Source of the DNA: an uncultured Eubacteriales bacterium
GTDB taxonomy: Bacteria > Bacillota > Clostridia > Oscillospirales > Oscillospiraceae
DNA: 64,000 nt
Assembly: GCA_900544765.1 (NCBI GenBank)
Contig: UQWI01000006.1
Location: 1-64,000, forward strand
Direction: 5' to 3'
Shown here: positions 40,376 through 47,978 of the stretch, one piece after another
Layout of the letters: each line of letters opens with the position of its first letter
Numbering within the stretch: position 1 is the first letter of the stretch
Notes under the pieces: generated by a model
Seen by the model: the letters and a program-made list of their open reading frames with translations, nothing else
Told to the model about the DNA's origin: nothing
Databases searched by the model: none
Translations under genes and position numbers: made by a program

Positions 40376-40911
40376 TGGCATACAAGACGCCGACTCCGCA
40401 GAAACATTCTGATCCGCGCCGGCAGCTACAGGGCGCGGTGGCCAAAGCTCACGGCAGGCGGTTTGAGGAGCGCCTTGACGCCTCGTTCGCCTATTACGCC
40501 GACCGCGGCTTCGCCCTGATAGAGAAAACGCCAGAGCCGATGCGGCCCACCAAGAGCTTGGGCAACGGCAAGTTCATCGCTTTCTTCGAGAAGCAGGCCC
40601 AGCCGGACTACAAGGGCATCATCAAGGGCGGGCGCATGGTGATATTTGAGGCCAAATTCACGTCCACGGAGCGCTTGGAGCAGTCCCGCGTGAGCCGCGA
40701 GCAGTCCGAGTATCTCGACCGCTGCCAGCGGCTTGGCGCCCGCTGTTATGTCCTGGCGGGCTTCCTCACGGGTGAGGTCTACCGCATCCCCTGGCTGGTC
40801 TGGTCAGATATGAAAGCGTGCTTCGGACGCAAGTACGTCACCGAGGCAGACCTGCGAGAGTATCACGTGCACACGGCGTGGAACGCCACGCTGATGCTGC
40901 TGGACGATTAA
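40375..40911 (+). CDS. recU: Holliday junction resolvase RecU
   Basis: 178 aa, ATG 40375 sharing one base with the prior stop. RecU features: N-terminal HGRRFEERLDASFAYYADRG, ALIEKTPEPMRPTK, metal site QAQPDYKGIIKGGRMVIFEA with KF following, LEQSRVSREQSEYLDRCQRL. Resolves recombination junctions before packaging. Slightly shorter than the Bacillus protein (206 aa) at the N-terminus. Confidence 0.93.
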   Translation: MAYKTPTPQKHSDPRRQLQGAVAKAHGRRFEERLDASFAYYADRGFALIEKTPEPMRPTKSLGNGKFIAFFEKQAQPDYKGIIKGGRMVIFEAKFTSTERLEQSRVSREQSEYLDRCQRLGARCYVLAGFLTGEVYRIPWLVWSDMKACFGRKYVTEADLREYHVHTAWNATLMLLDD

Positions 40912-40926
40912 CGAAAGGAGATTTCC

Positions 40927-41652
40927 ATGAACGAAGCATCCAGATTCGAGATGTACAAGAAAAAGCTCGACAACGTGTGTGAAGAAAACAACCTTGTCTA
41001 TCGCTTCCGTCGTGATTCGTATCCGATTACGCTCACCATTCGCCCGGCCGGCGATATAGCAGATCAACTTGATATGCTCGCCAATGCCGACGAAGGCGGG
41101 TACACCAGCCCAGACGCCGCTATAGTGTTTTCCTACCGGGACGGCGAGCTGACATACAAGACCATTCACACCTTCAGCATAGATGATGCGCTGCTCTCGC
41201 GTATAAAGAACCTGTTCAAGAAGCTGCACTTCTGCTGGCTCCAGTATTTCCATCGTGACCTGATGGAGAAGCAGCTGCTGTCGGCATCCACTATGCCAGT
41301 CATCGATGAGGACGACTCTTATGACGGTGAGGCTGAGCCCCTGGAATATGCCGAGGAGGACGATGATAACGAAGACGTGGATGGCGGGAACACAGAGACG
41401 CCGGAACAGATGAAGCTAGACGACGTACCTCCTGATGACGTGGCCGAGGCCACGCGCATTGTCCGCGCTGAGAACAAAGCCTCAGTGGCCCTGCTGCAAC
41501 GCCGGATGAATATAGGCTATGCCGAAGCTGCCCAGCTGATAGACGAGCTGGAAGCTCGCGGCGTTATTGGCCCCTTCGCCGGCGCCTCGCCGCGTGAGGT
41601 GCTCCCGGGGGATGAACCGGACGATGCCGCAGGACTGGATATCGAGGGATAA
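40927..41652 (+). CDS. Phage protein with C-terminal FtsK gamma domain
   Basis: 241 aa. N-terminal half unknown (YRFRRDSYPITLTIRPAGDI, ...LLSRIKNLFKKLHFCWLQYF). A very acidic linker (about 127-172) leads to an FtsK/SpoIIIE gamma winged helix at 171-227: ATRIVRAENKASVALLQRRM, NIGYAEAAQLIDELEARGVI, GPFAGASPREVL. Gamma domains read KOPS/SRS polarity sequences; here there is no motor domain, so it may guide or block host FtsK/SpoIIIE or position phage DNA (inference). Confidence 0.8.
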   Translation: MNEASRFEMYKKKLDNVCEENNLVYRFRRDSYPITLTIRPAGDIADQLDMLANADEGGYTSPDAAIVFSYRDGELTYKTIHTFSIDDALLSRIKNLFKKLHFCWLQYFHRDLMEKQLLSASTMPVIDEDDSYDGEAEPLEYAEEDDDNEDVDGGNTETPEQMKLDDVPPDDVAEATRIVRAENKASVALLQRRMNIGYAEAAQLIDELEARGVIGPFAGASPREVLPGDEPDDAAGLDIEG

Positions 41653-41657
41653 ATCCC

Positions 41658-42494
41658 ATGGGTAACGTGCTGCGCCATGTCAGGGGAGAGAGCCAGAGAA
41701 ATATTATGCGGACACTCAATGCTCTTTCCGGAAAGTACTCTCTCTGGGAGCTCTGGCAGGACTGGATAACCATGTCGGCGATATCCATAGCCAATGTGTT
41801 CGACGGACCATATCGCAAGGAACGTGAAGAGATGTATTCATCCCGCGCCGCGCGGTATAGTGCGTCGGAGCTAAAGGCGTTCGCAGATATGTTGTTTGAG
41901 CTGGTTGCCGACATGGACCGAGACCCGGATCAGGACTTTCTCGGAGAGTTATTCATGTCTCTCGACCTCGGCAACGAGTGGCGCGGGCAGTTTTTCACGC
42001 CGTATGATGTATGCCGTATGATGGCGTCAATGAGCATATCCGACGACCTCAACGCAAAAATAGAGTCACAGGGCTGGGTTTCAGTCAATGACCCGGCCTG
42101 CGGAGCGGGAGCTCTACTTTTGGCCTTCGCCAATGAGTGTCTGCGCCACGGCATTAATTTTCAGACATCGGTACTGTTCGTCGCTCAGGACGTGGACTTT
42201 CTTGCCGGCATGATGTGCTACATACAGATGAGCCTGCTGGGCTGCCCGGGCTATGTAGTCATAGGCAACACTCTCACTGAGCCATCGACCAGCCGGGATG
42301 CCCGAGGGCTGCTGCCGGCCGGAGGCGGCAACGTGTGGTATACGCCGATGTACTACAGCCAGATCTGGAGCTGGCGCCGCGCATTCGCCACGGTGCAGCT
42401 GCTTATCTCCGTCCCCGCTCAGCCGGATGGTCACAAGCCGGAGTATACGTCCCCGGTTCACGAAGACAAGCACGGGCAGCTAAGCCTGTTTTGA
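41658..42494 (+). CDS. N6-adenine methyltransferase-like protein with clamp-binding tail
   Basis: 278 aa. An HsdM-like N-terminus (DFLGELFMSLDLGNEWRGQF, FTPYDVCRMMASMS) and the SAM-binding motif VNDPACGAGALLL (143-155) are clear. The catalytic motif expected later, (D/N)PP(Y/F), is not found; the matching stretch reads VIGNTLTEPSTSRDARG. The last five residues are QLSLF, a textbook sliding-clamp binding peptide. So it likely sits on the replication clamp; methyltransferase activity is doubtful. Starts 5 nt after the gamma-domain gene. Confidence 0.78.
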   Translation: MGNVLRHVRGESQRNIMRTLNALSGKYSLWELWQDWITMSAISIANVFDGPYRKEREEMYSSRAARYSASELKAFADMLFELVADMDRDPDQDFLGELFMSLDLGNEWRGQFFTPYDVCRMMASMSISDDLNAKIESQGWVSVNDPACGAGALLLAFANECLRHGINFQTSVLFVAQDVDFLAGMMCYIQMSLLGCPGYVVIGNTLTEPSTSRDARGLLPAGGGNVWYTPMYYSQIWSWRRAFATVQLLISVPAQPDGHKPEYTSPVHEDKHGQLSLF

Positions 42495-42535
42495 CCCAGA
42501 CCGAGGGTATATCGGCCGCACAAGGAGGAGTTAAA

Positions 42536-42775
42536 TTGACAAACATCACACACATACCGGTGGAGCAGCCGCACCCGCATCCGGATAACCCGCGCAAGGA
42601 GCTTGGAGACTTAACCGAGTTGGCCGACAGCATCAGGGCCAACGGCGTCTTCCAAAACCTGACCGTCGTGCCTCGGACTGTGACGGGCGAGATTACCGGG
42701 CAGACATGGCAGGACGGTTACACGGTCATCATCGGCCACCGCAACCGGAGTATGGCTGGTTCTTTGCCTGGTTAA
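42536..42775 (+). pseudogene. Truncated ParB-like nuclease fragment
   Basis: 79 codons from TTG 42536 (AAGGAGGAGTTAAA upstream). PHPDNPRKELGDLTELADSI then VFQNLTVVPR and VIIGHRNRSMAGSLPG, where a stop follows. Full ParB proteins continue with GHRRxxAAKLAG... and a DNA-binding domain. The fragment looks like a decayed relative of the ParB proteins encoded downstream, though it could still be translated. Confidence 0.65.
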
Positions 42776-42807
42776 GTATATTTTGAGAGAGTTGAGGAAA
42801 AAGGACA

Positions 42808-43050
42808 ATGAGTAAAAAGCGACGCTCATACATGACTGTCAGTCCGGACAAGCACATGGAACCATCAGAGCCGGAACCGCACGAGTACGTCAAGATCGGC
42901 GACAGGGTGATACGGGCCCCTTATTTTGGCCCGAATCAAGATGGAGTGCAATTATCCGCTGATGTAATTTACATACACCCGGAGGGGCGCTATCACACTG
43001 TGCAGTTTGAGAGCGGCTTCCGTGAAAGCTATCTCGGCATTAGAAAATAG
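42808..43050 (+). CDS. Small phage protein, unknown
   Basis: 80 aa, SKKRRSYMTVSPDKHMEPSE..., ending YHTVQFESGFRESYLGIRK. Basic N-terminus and a C-terminal beta-rich segment. ATG 42808, upstream GAGTTGAGGAAAAAGGACA. No family recognised. Confidence 0.55.
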   Translation: MSKKRRSYMTVSPDKHMEPSEPEPHEYVKIGDRVIRAPYFGPNQDGVQLSADVIYIHPEGRYHTVQFESGFRESYLGIRK

Positions 43051-43073
43051 ACACAAATGGATTGGAGCTAAAA

Positions 43074-43244
43074 ATGCTGATTTCCTCTAAGGCCTACATA
43101 TGCCCGAGCTGCATAGGGATAGTGCGAGAACACTACATAGCAAGTCAGAACGGGCAGGAGAGGCGAGAAAAGTGTGGAGTGTGTGGCAAAACCACCTATT
43201 GCAAGCCCTACTCTCTAAGCTCAAAACCAAGGCAAAAGAAATAG
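43074..43244 (+). CDS. Small zinc-finger-like phage protein
   Basis: 56 aa from ATG 43074 with TTGGAG upstream. Two cysteine pairs, CPSC and CGVC, about 23 residues apart indicate a zinc ribbon. Function unknown. Sits between the replication genes and the late regulator. Confidence 0.55.
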   Translation: MLISSKAYICPSCIGIVREHYIASQNGQERREKCGVCGKTTYCKPYSLSSKPRQKK

Positions 43245-43258
43245 TTAGGAGGTACACA

Positions 43259-43663
43259 GTGACGCTGCACGAATTATCAGGATGCATCCGTCTCGGCGAG
43301 CGGGTGCGGAGGAACAATGAATTACTGGCGTCGCTGTGGGACGCGGCTCATCCCGGTGCGCAGGCGCTCACCGGGATGCCGCACGCTTCGGGGGTGACGG
43401 ATAGGGTCGGAAGTTTGGCCGTGGAAATTGCCGCGCTTGAAGAACGTAACGAAGCCCTAAACCGTGAGTTGGCTCAAGCTCAGGCTAAGATTGACGATTA
43501 CATAAAATCCATACCAGACGAGTACCTCCAGCTCGTATTTAGGCTGCGGTTTATTCGCTGCCTATCTTGGGGTGAGGTGGCTGCCATTGTGGGCAAACAC
43601 ACATCAGAAGCCAGCGTGAAGTCAGCTTGTTATCGCTTCCTTGAATCTCGCGGCGAGCTGTAA
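43259..43663 (+). CDS. ArpU/RinA-like late transcription regulator
   Basis: 134 aa from GTG 43259 (AGGAGGTACACA upstream). Helical N-terminus with coiled coil (VGSLAVEIAALEERNEALNR) and a sigma-70 region-4-like HTH at the C-terminus: PDEYLQLVFRLRFIRCLSWG, EVAAIVGKHTSEASVKSACY. ArpU/DUF1492-type proteins sit just before phage late operons and control them. Its stop codon is already inside the decamer array that precedes the late promoter, the probable binding site. Confidence 0.8.
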   Translation: MTLHELSGCIRLGERVRRNNELLASLWDAAHPGAQALTGMPHASGVTDRVGSLAVEIAALEERNEALNRELAQAQAKIDDYIKSIPDEYLQLVFRLRFIRCLSWGEVAAIVGKHTSEASVKSACYRFLESRGEL

Positions 43664-43755
43664 CGCTGTGCAACGCCGTGCTTCTTCGTGTTACTTTATG
43701 CAACGAAAGGTTACTCCGTGATTCCCCGTGATGCGTCGTGATGCTTGATGTTTCG
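43656..43755 (+). repeat. Ten helically phased 10-bp repeats upstream of the late promoter
   Basis: Ten contiguous 10-bp units, beginning AGCTGTAACG, CTGTGCAACG, CCGTGCTTCT, TCGTGTTACT. All ten have C at position 9; nine have TG at positions 4-5 (the sixth, AAAGGTTACT, has GG). Consensus about YCGTGNTNCN. Likely multimeric binding site for the ArpU-like regulator. Confidence 0.8.
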
Positions 43756-43770
43756 ACCATCAGCGTGGTA

Positions 43771-43779
43771 TGGTATGCT
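43771..43779 (+). promoter_or_regulatory. Late promoter, extended -10
   Basis: TGGTATGCT at 43771-43779. No -35 box stands at the usual distance; that place is taken by the last decamer units, so activation by the bound regulator is likely. Confidence 0.6.
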
Positions 43780-43939
43780 CGTAAAATCCTAAATCAGCCA
43801 AGCGGTTCCCGAACGGGAGCTGCTATTCTTTTGGAAAGGAGGATTTGGCCTGTGCGTTTCTCCTTTGCGCACGGGTATGCGCCGGGCTCGGTGTTCGCCA
43901 GCAGCGGGCAACGGCGACGTTTAAAAAAGGAGAATCAAC
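43780..43939 (+). promoter_or_regulatory. Structured leader of the late operon
   Basis: 160 bp without a credible gene. A hairpin at 43801-43824 (AGCGGTTCCCG-AA-CGGGAGCTGCT, two wobble pairs) is followed by ATTCTTTT. AAAGGAG (43835-43841) can pair with CTCCTTT (43860-43866), which would hide a ribosome-binding-like sequence. Possibly an attenuator or antitermination site. Confidence 0.45.
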
Positions 43940-44938
43940 GTGTTTTCAAAAACAGTTTTAAAATTCAAGACTTCGCCAACCATGTACTACGCGATGAGCA
44001 TTGCGGCATCATGGGCCGGCGTCGGCTCCATGATGAACAGCATCACGCTCACCATGGAAAACGGGCTTATACCGTCTATGATTTGGGGACTGGGTAACTC
44101 CGTGGCCTGCATCCTGTTCGGCATCGTCGCTTGCCACCTGCCTACGTTGCGAACCCTGATAAAAACTAAGCTCATGCGATATCTCGTGGGCTTCATGAGC
44201 ATATTCCAGCTATGGATAAACATGAACGGCATACGAGAGATATTTGGGAACACATTCATTGGCACGATTGGCGGCACCATTATTGTCTACGCAGTCTGTA
44301 TAGGGTTCATCTTTTTGCTGCTACGCTTTGGAGTTATGCGCAATGTGCTCACCGACAGCGCCTCATGGTATGGTGTCTATGCGCTTATAGCACTGCTTAC
44401 CATACTTGCTTTCGCCCAGTCCGGAGGAGCATACAACCACATCGAGCTTGGCCTTGAATGGGAAAACCTTCAGGTTGGCATCACAAAGGGGCTGCTTCTG
44501 TTGCCGGGGCCATTCACGTATCCCTACTTTTTCGAGTTGCTCGACTACAATGATGCCAACGGTGACCACACACGCAAGGTCAACATACGCCGGCCATTCA
44601 CATACGGCGGCCTGATGTTTGGCGCCTATATGCTGTTCACTTATGCTCTTGCTTTTGTGAGCTTCAGCCCTACGCTGAACTTCCTCAAGGCTGTTCTTGT
44701 GAGCCTCATCGGCATATCCACAATATCGACCTTCATCCTTTCTGAGTACATTATCTTTGGACGCAAGCTTGGCCTCGTCATCGATGGCGTGGCCGTTCTT
44801 TTTTGGCCGCTGTTCATTGGCCTTGGTGTTATGGGCGTGTGGACGCTTATGGCAGAGCTGAGAATATACCTGATTGCCGTCCTGCTTGTTGCGGCGCTTA
44901 TAAAGCGTGCCGCTTCCCGAAGGGGGGTGCGGGCATGA
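43940..44938 (+). CDS. Polytopic membrane protein in the phage late operon
   Basis: 332 aa with about nine predicted membrane helices; GTG start 43940 follows AAAAAGGAG. The N-terminal SIAASWAGVGSMMNSITLTM and MENGLIPSMIWGLGNSVACI recall the first helices of sodium/solute symporters and related LeuT-fold carriers, but no certain family is assigned. Holins and other phage membrane proteins are far smaller. It is the first late gene and overlaps the ParB-like gene (ATGA), so it is tied to the ParB/PAPS-reductase-like cluster. Confidence 0.75.
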   Translation: MFSKTVLKFKTSPTMYYAMSIAASWAGVGSMMNSITLTMENGLIPSMIWGLGNSVACILFGIVACHLPTLRTLIKTKLMRYLVGFMSIFQLWINMNGIREIFGNTFIGTIGGTIIVYAVCIGFIFLLLRFGVMRNVLTDSASWYGVYALIALLTILAFAQSGGAYNHIELGLEWENLQVGITKGLLLLPGPFTYPYFFELLDYNDANGDHTRKVNIRRPFTYGGLMFGAYMLFTYALAFVSFSPTLNFLKAVLVSLIGISTISTFILSEYIIFGRKLGLVIDGVAVLFWPLFIGLGVMGVWTLMAELRIYLIAVLLVAALIKRAASRRGVRA

Positions 44939-45516
44939 CGATAATCAGGAAGCCGCTTGCTGAGCTACACAAGCCAGCCAAGAATGTTCGCCGGCATACC
45001 GAGAAGCAGATTCATGAGTACATTCGCTCGCTTGAAATGTTCGGGCAAATTAAGCCCGTGGTCATTGACGAGACCGGTGAGATTATCGCCGGCAATGGCC
45101 TGTACGAAGCGCTGCTGGCCATGGGCACCGACAGCTGTGACTGCTACGTGGTCACAGGCCTGAGCAGCAAGCAAAAAAAGAAGCTGATGCTCGCAGATAA
45201 CAGGGTATACGAGCTGGGCATAACCGACACCGACGTCTTTGACGAGCTCATACGTGAGCTGGACGGAGATGTAGATGTACCAGGCTGGGATGCAGATCTC
45301 CTTGAGATGCTCAACGCAAGTGTGGATGATGCGAACGACATGATAGAGAGCTACGGGGTTTATGAACCGGAAGTCGTTGAAACGGTGACACGCCGAGAGC
45401 GTTCCGCTGTGGTTGAGCCGCCGCATCACGAACAGGCTGATACCAGCGCGGCGTCGGCCGCGCCGGAGGGTGCGTTCGTGATATGCCCAAAGTGTGGTGA
45501 GCGCATATGCCTGTGA
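44935..45516 (+). CDS. ParB-like (IbrB-type) protein
   Basis: 193 aa, ATG 44935 overlapping the membrane protein stop. ParB/Srx N-terminal domain: PLAELHKPAKNVRRHTEKQI, GQIKPVVIDETGEIIAGNGL, YEALLAMGTDSCDCYVV, then LMLADNRVYELGITD. Ends in a possible zinc pair CPKC. The domain in this family can bind or cleave NTPs or DNA. Overlaps the PAPS-reductase-like gene by 10 nt. Not a partition ParB: no parA or HTH domain. Confidence 0.85.
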   Translation: MTIIRKPLAELHKPAKNVRRHTEKQIHEYIRSLEMFGQIKPVVIDETGEIIAGNGLYEALLAMGTDSCDCYVVTGLSSKQKKKLMLADNRVYELGITDTDVFDELIRELDGDVDVPGWDADLLEMLNASVDDANDMIESYGVYEPEVVETVTRRERSAVVEPPHHEQADTSAASAAPEGAFVICPKCGERICL

Positions 45517-46637
45517 GGAAGATAGAGAGCACCATCAACGTGCTTGAAGCGGCGAAGCTGCGCATCCGCAACGTTTTCGCAAACGGCTGCAAGGTCTACC
45601 TCAGCTTCTCATCCGGCAAGGACTCACTGTGTATAGCCTCCATCACATATGACCTCATACGGGAAGGCGCGATAAATCCGAAGCAGCTTACGGTGACGTT
45701 CATTGACGAAGAAGGTCTTTATCCATCTATGGTCGAAGCGGCCGAGCGCTGGCGGCGCAACTTCATTTCTGTCGGCGTTCCATTCCTCTGGTTTTGCCTC
45801 CCGTTCAAGCAGGTTTCGGTAATTGACCACTTGTCATCGTCGGAGAGCTGGATAACCTGGGAGCCCGGAAAAGAAGACGAGTGGATGCGTAGGCCGCCCA
45901 AGGGCGCCATCATGTCCAGCCCATATCTTGAGTATCCTGGCCAGATGAACTATCAGACTTTCTGTGCCAAAGCATTTGCTGACGGTATACAGATGATAGG
46001 ACTTCGCACAGCGGAATCCCTGACACGGCTCCAAGCTGTATCTCGCTCCGATATGAGAGTTCTCAAAGGGCCGTTCTATCCAATATACGACTGGAAAGAT
46101 TCCGATGTATGGCTCTATATCAAGGAGCGGGGGCTTGAGTTCCCGGACATCTATATGCGCCTCTATGAAGCCGGGGTAAAGAAAAACCAGCTCCGGCTAT
46201 GTGCGTTTTTCGGTGACTGCGGTACACAAGGCCTGCGGTGGATAGCTGAGACCGACAATGACCTGTGGCAGCGCATCGAGCGCCGTGAGCCGAATGCATA
46301 CCTTGTACTGCTGTACTGGGACAGCGAAATGTTTCGACGCACTACTCATAAGCGCCGGGAATTAGAAGCCGAGGTAGAGGACAAGGACTACTGCGCGCTG
46401 TGCAAGGACATTCTTTTTCTCAACACTGAGAAGTACACAATAGCAGCAGACACAAAGAAGCACCTTTCCAATTGGCGTTCGCTTTTTGTGAAGACATACG
46501 GTATAGCCAAGCCTATCCACTATAAGCGCATGTATGAGGGTCTGCTATACGGAGACCCCAAGTCTCGTGTGCTGCGTATCTTATGGACGCAGATATACAA
46601 CGACTACAACAACGCTGGAAAGGAGGCGAAGAAATGA
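45507..46637 (+). CDS. PAPS-reductase-family ATPase, IbrA-like
   Basis: 376 aa adenine nucleotide alpha-hydrolase. The PP-loop is LSFSSGKDSLCIA (SSGKDS at 35-40); later TVTFIDEEGLYPSMVEAAER, GLRTAESLTRLQAVSRSDMR and YPIYDWKDSDVWLYI follow IbrA/DUF3440-type proteins. The CysH C-terminal catalytic cysteine motif is absent, so sulfate assimilation is unlikely. Sandwiched between two ParB-like genes, as in the IbrA-IbrB pair of E. coli, whose molecular activity is unknown. Confidence 0.85.
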   Translation: MPVRKIESTINVLEAAKLRIRNVFANGCKVYLSFSSGKDSLCIASITYDLIREGAINPKQLTVTFIDEEGLYPSMVEAAERWRRNFISVGVPFLWFCLPFKQVSVIDHLSSSESWITWEPGKEDEWMRRPPKGAIMSSPYLEYPGQMNYQTFCAKAFADGIQMIGLRTAESLTRLQAVSRSDMRVLKGPFYPIYDWKDSDVWLYIKERGLEFPDIYMRLYEAGVKKNQLRLCAFFGDCGTQGLRWIAETDNDLWQRIERREPNAYLVLLYWDSEMFRRTTHKRRELEAEVEDKDYCALCKDILFLNTEKYTIAADTKKHLSNWRSLFVKTYGIAKPIHYKRMYEGLLYGDPKSRVLRILWTQIYNDYNNAGKEAKK

Positions 46638-47161
46638 GCGAAACGGATTTGTTCGCGCCGCTCTCTTCCCTCCAATGGGTAGACAGGGATATGCTGCACG
46701 CCAATGACTATAACCCCAACAAGGTCAGCGAGGACAACCTCAAGCTGCTTACCCAGTCCATACTCACAAACGGCTGGACGCTTCCTATTGTAGTTCGTCC
46801 AGACTACACCATTATTGATGGATTCCATCGCTGGACTGTGGCCGGGCGTGAGCCATTGCGCACGCAGCTCGGCGGCAAAGTCCCTGTAGTCATAGTAGAC
46901 CACCACGGGGACGACAGCGCTGACGTCTACGGTACCATAACGCACAACCGCGCGCGAGGCACACATCTGCTAGAGCCGATGAAAGCCATAGTTAAGCGGC
47001 TGCTGGACGAAGGTAAGACGGTCAATGAGATAGGCAGGCAACTGGGCATGAAGCCCGAGGAGGTATTCCGCTTGTCAGGATTCACACGCGAGGAATTTCT
47101 TGCGCTGATGACCAAAGGGCATGACACCTACAGTCGGGCGGTGGTGTATACACACATATAG
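46634..47161 (+). CDS. ParB-like protein, second IbrB-type
   Basis: 175 aa from ATG 46634 (AGGAGGCGAAGA upstream), overlapping the previous gene by 4 nt. VDRDMLHANDYNPNKVSEDN, LLTQSILTNGWTLPIVVRPD, YTIIDGFHRWTVAGREPL are ParB/Srx motifs, followed by THNRARGTHLLEPMKAIVKR and a small HTH-like part (TVNEIGRQLGMKPEEVFRLS). Closest to IbrB in layout. It completes the ParB/IbrA/ParB group. Confidence 0.88.
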   Translation: MSETDLFAPLSSLQWVDRDMLHANDYNPNKVSEDNLKLLTQSILTNGWTLPIVVRPDYTIIDGFHRWTVAGREPLRTQLGGKVPVVIVDHHGDDSADVYGTITHNRARGTHLLEPMKAIVKRLLDEGKTVNEIGRQLGMKPEEVFRLSGFTREEFLALMTKGHDTYSRAVVYTHI

Positions 47162-47393
47162 CCTGCTGCAGCGCCTGAGCGCCTCGCTGGCAGCCGCTTG
47201 ACCTTCGACATATGCGTAGACGCGCAACGAGTTGCAACGGCAACTGAGAGCACAGAGGCCGCTGCCAGCGCGAAAAGGTACTGTGACGGGCCCGGGGCAT
47301 CGCAAGCGGGTTCGCCGACCCCGAAAAACGCTCAGTTACCGGCGCAAAAATTCAGCATTTGACTAAAGTTTTATATAAGTTTGGAGGTAAAAG
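47162..47393 (+). other. Non-coding region before the terminase genes
   Basis: 232 bp. Inverted repeat CGCTGGCAGC (47184-47193) and GCTGCCAGCG (47262-47271, about 70 bp apart), with an inner hairpin AGTTGC/GCAACT near 47229-47245. The 3' part is AT-rich (TTTTATATAAG). Typical place for a cos/pac site or for a structured leader; no gene seen. Confidence 0.5.
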
Positions 47394-47978
47394 TTGAGCA
47401 TGGCGGCAGGAGATGCTTTCGAAATTACATTGATGACCGACGTAAAGGTATCTGAGCTTGCCGCCGTGCTCGGCTTGAGCGCAAATCGCATACACCAGCT
47501 GGCAAAAGACGGCATCATCCAGCCGGTCAAGCGTGGCCGGTACCCGCTGGCTGCGAGCGTTCAGGCATATATAGATTTTGTCAGAAAGGGAACAGGTGAC
47601 GAGGACGATATCAAGCAGGCAAAGCTGCTCAATTCCGCGAACGTTACCTTGAAGCAGGCAAAGGCCGTCATTGCCCAGATGGAGGCCAAGGAGCTCGCCG
47701 GCAAGATGCACCGCAGCGAGGACGTGGCGGCGATGACCGAAGACTTGGTGTACTCGATTCGGAATATGCTAAATGCCTTGCCTGGGCGCCTGGCGACAGA
47801 CGTTGCCGGCACGGACAACCCTGCCGAGGCTGCCGACGTCATACGTCGGGAGATTAACCGCATGCTCCGCGAGCTCGCCAATTACCACTATGACCCTGAG
47901 GCATACGCCGCACGCGTAAATGAGCGCCGGCAGTGGGAAGGGTCTCCCCTGGGGGGTGCCGCAGATGTCGGAGATTAA
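47394..47978 (+). CDS. Terminase small subunit, Nu1-like
   Basis: 194 aa. N-terminal DNA-binding domain: VSELAAVLGLSANRIHQLAK, DGIIQPVKRGRYPLAASVQA; then a coiled-coil region (LNSANVTLKQAKAVIAQMEA) as in lambda Nu1-type proteins that recognise the packaging site. The start TTG 47394 has GGAGGTAAAAG at ideal distance; ATG 47400 is less well placed. Overlaps the large subunit gene. Confidence 0.85.
   Translation: MSMAAGDAFEITLMTDVKVSELAAVLGLSANRIHQLAKDGIIQPVKRGRYPLAASVQAYIDFVRKGTGDEDDIKQAKLLNSANVTLKQAKAVIAQMEAKELAGKMHRSEDVAAMTEDLVYSIRNMLNALPGRLATDVAGTDNPAEAADVIRREINRMLRELANYHYDPEAYAARVNERRQWEGSPLGGAADVGD

Noticed and set aside
43656-43755. CRISPR array
   Set aside because: Units are 10 bp and contiguous with no spacers, and no cas genes are present; no CRISPR array was seen elsewhere in the window.
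43852-44097. Short frame after the leader ribosome-binding-like sequence
   Set aside because: Largely overlaps the membrane protein in another frame and has no domain; the sequence is better explained as leader structure.
45507-46637. Sulfate-assimilation PAPS reductase (CysH)
   Set aside because: The C-terminal catalytic cysteine motif is missing and the flanking genes are ParB-like, so IbrA-type is the better call.
44935-47161. Plasmid-type partition system
   Set aside because: ParB-like domains are present but there is no ParA ATPase and no centromere-like repeats nearby.
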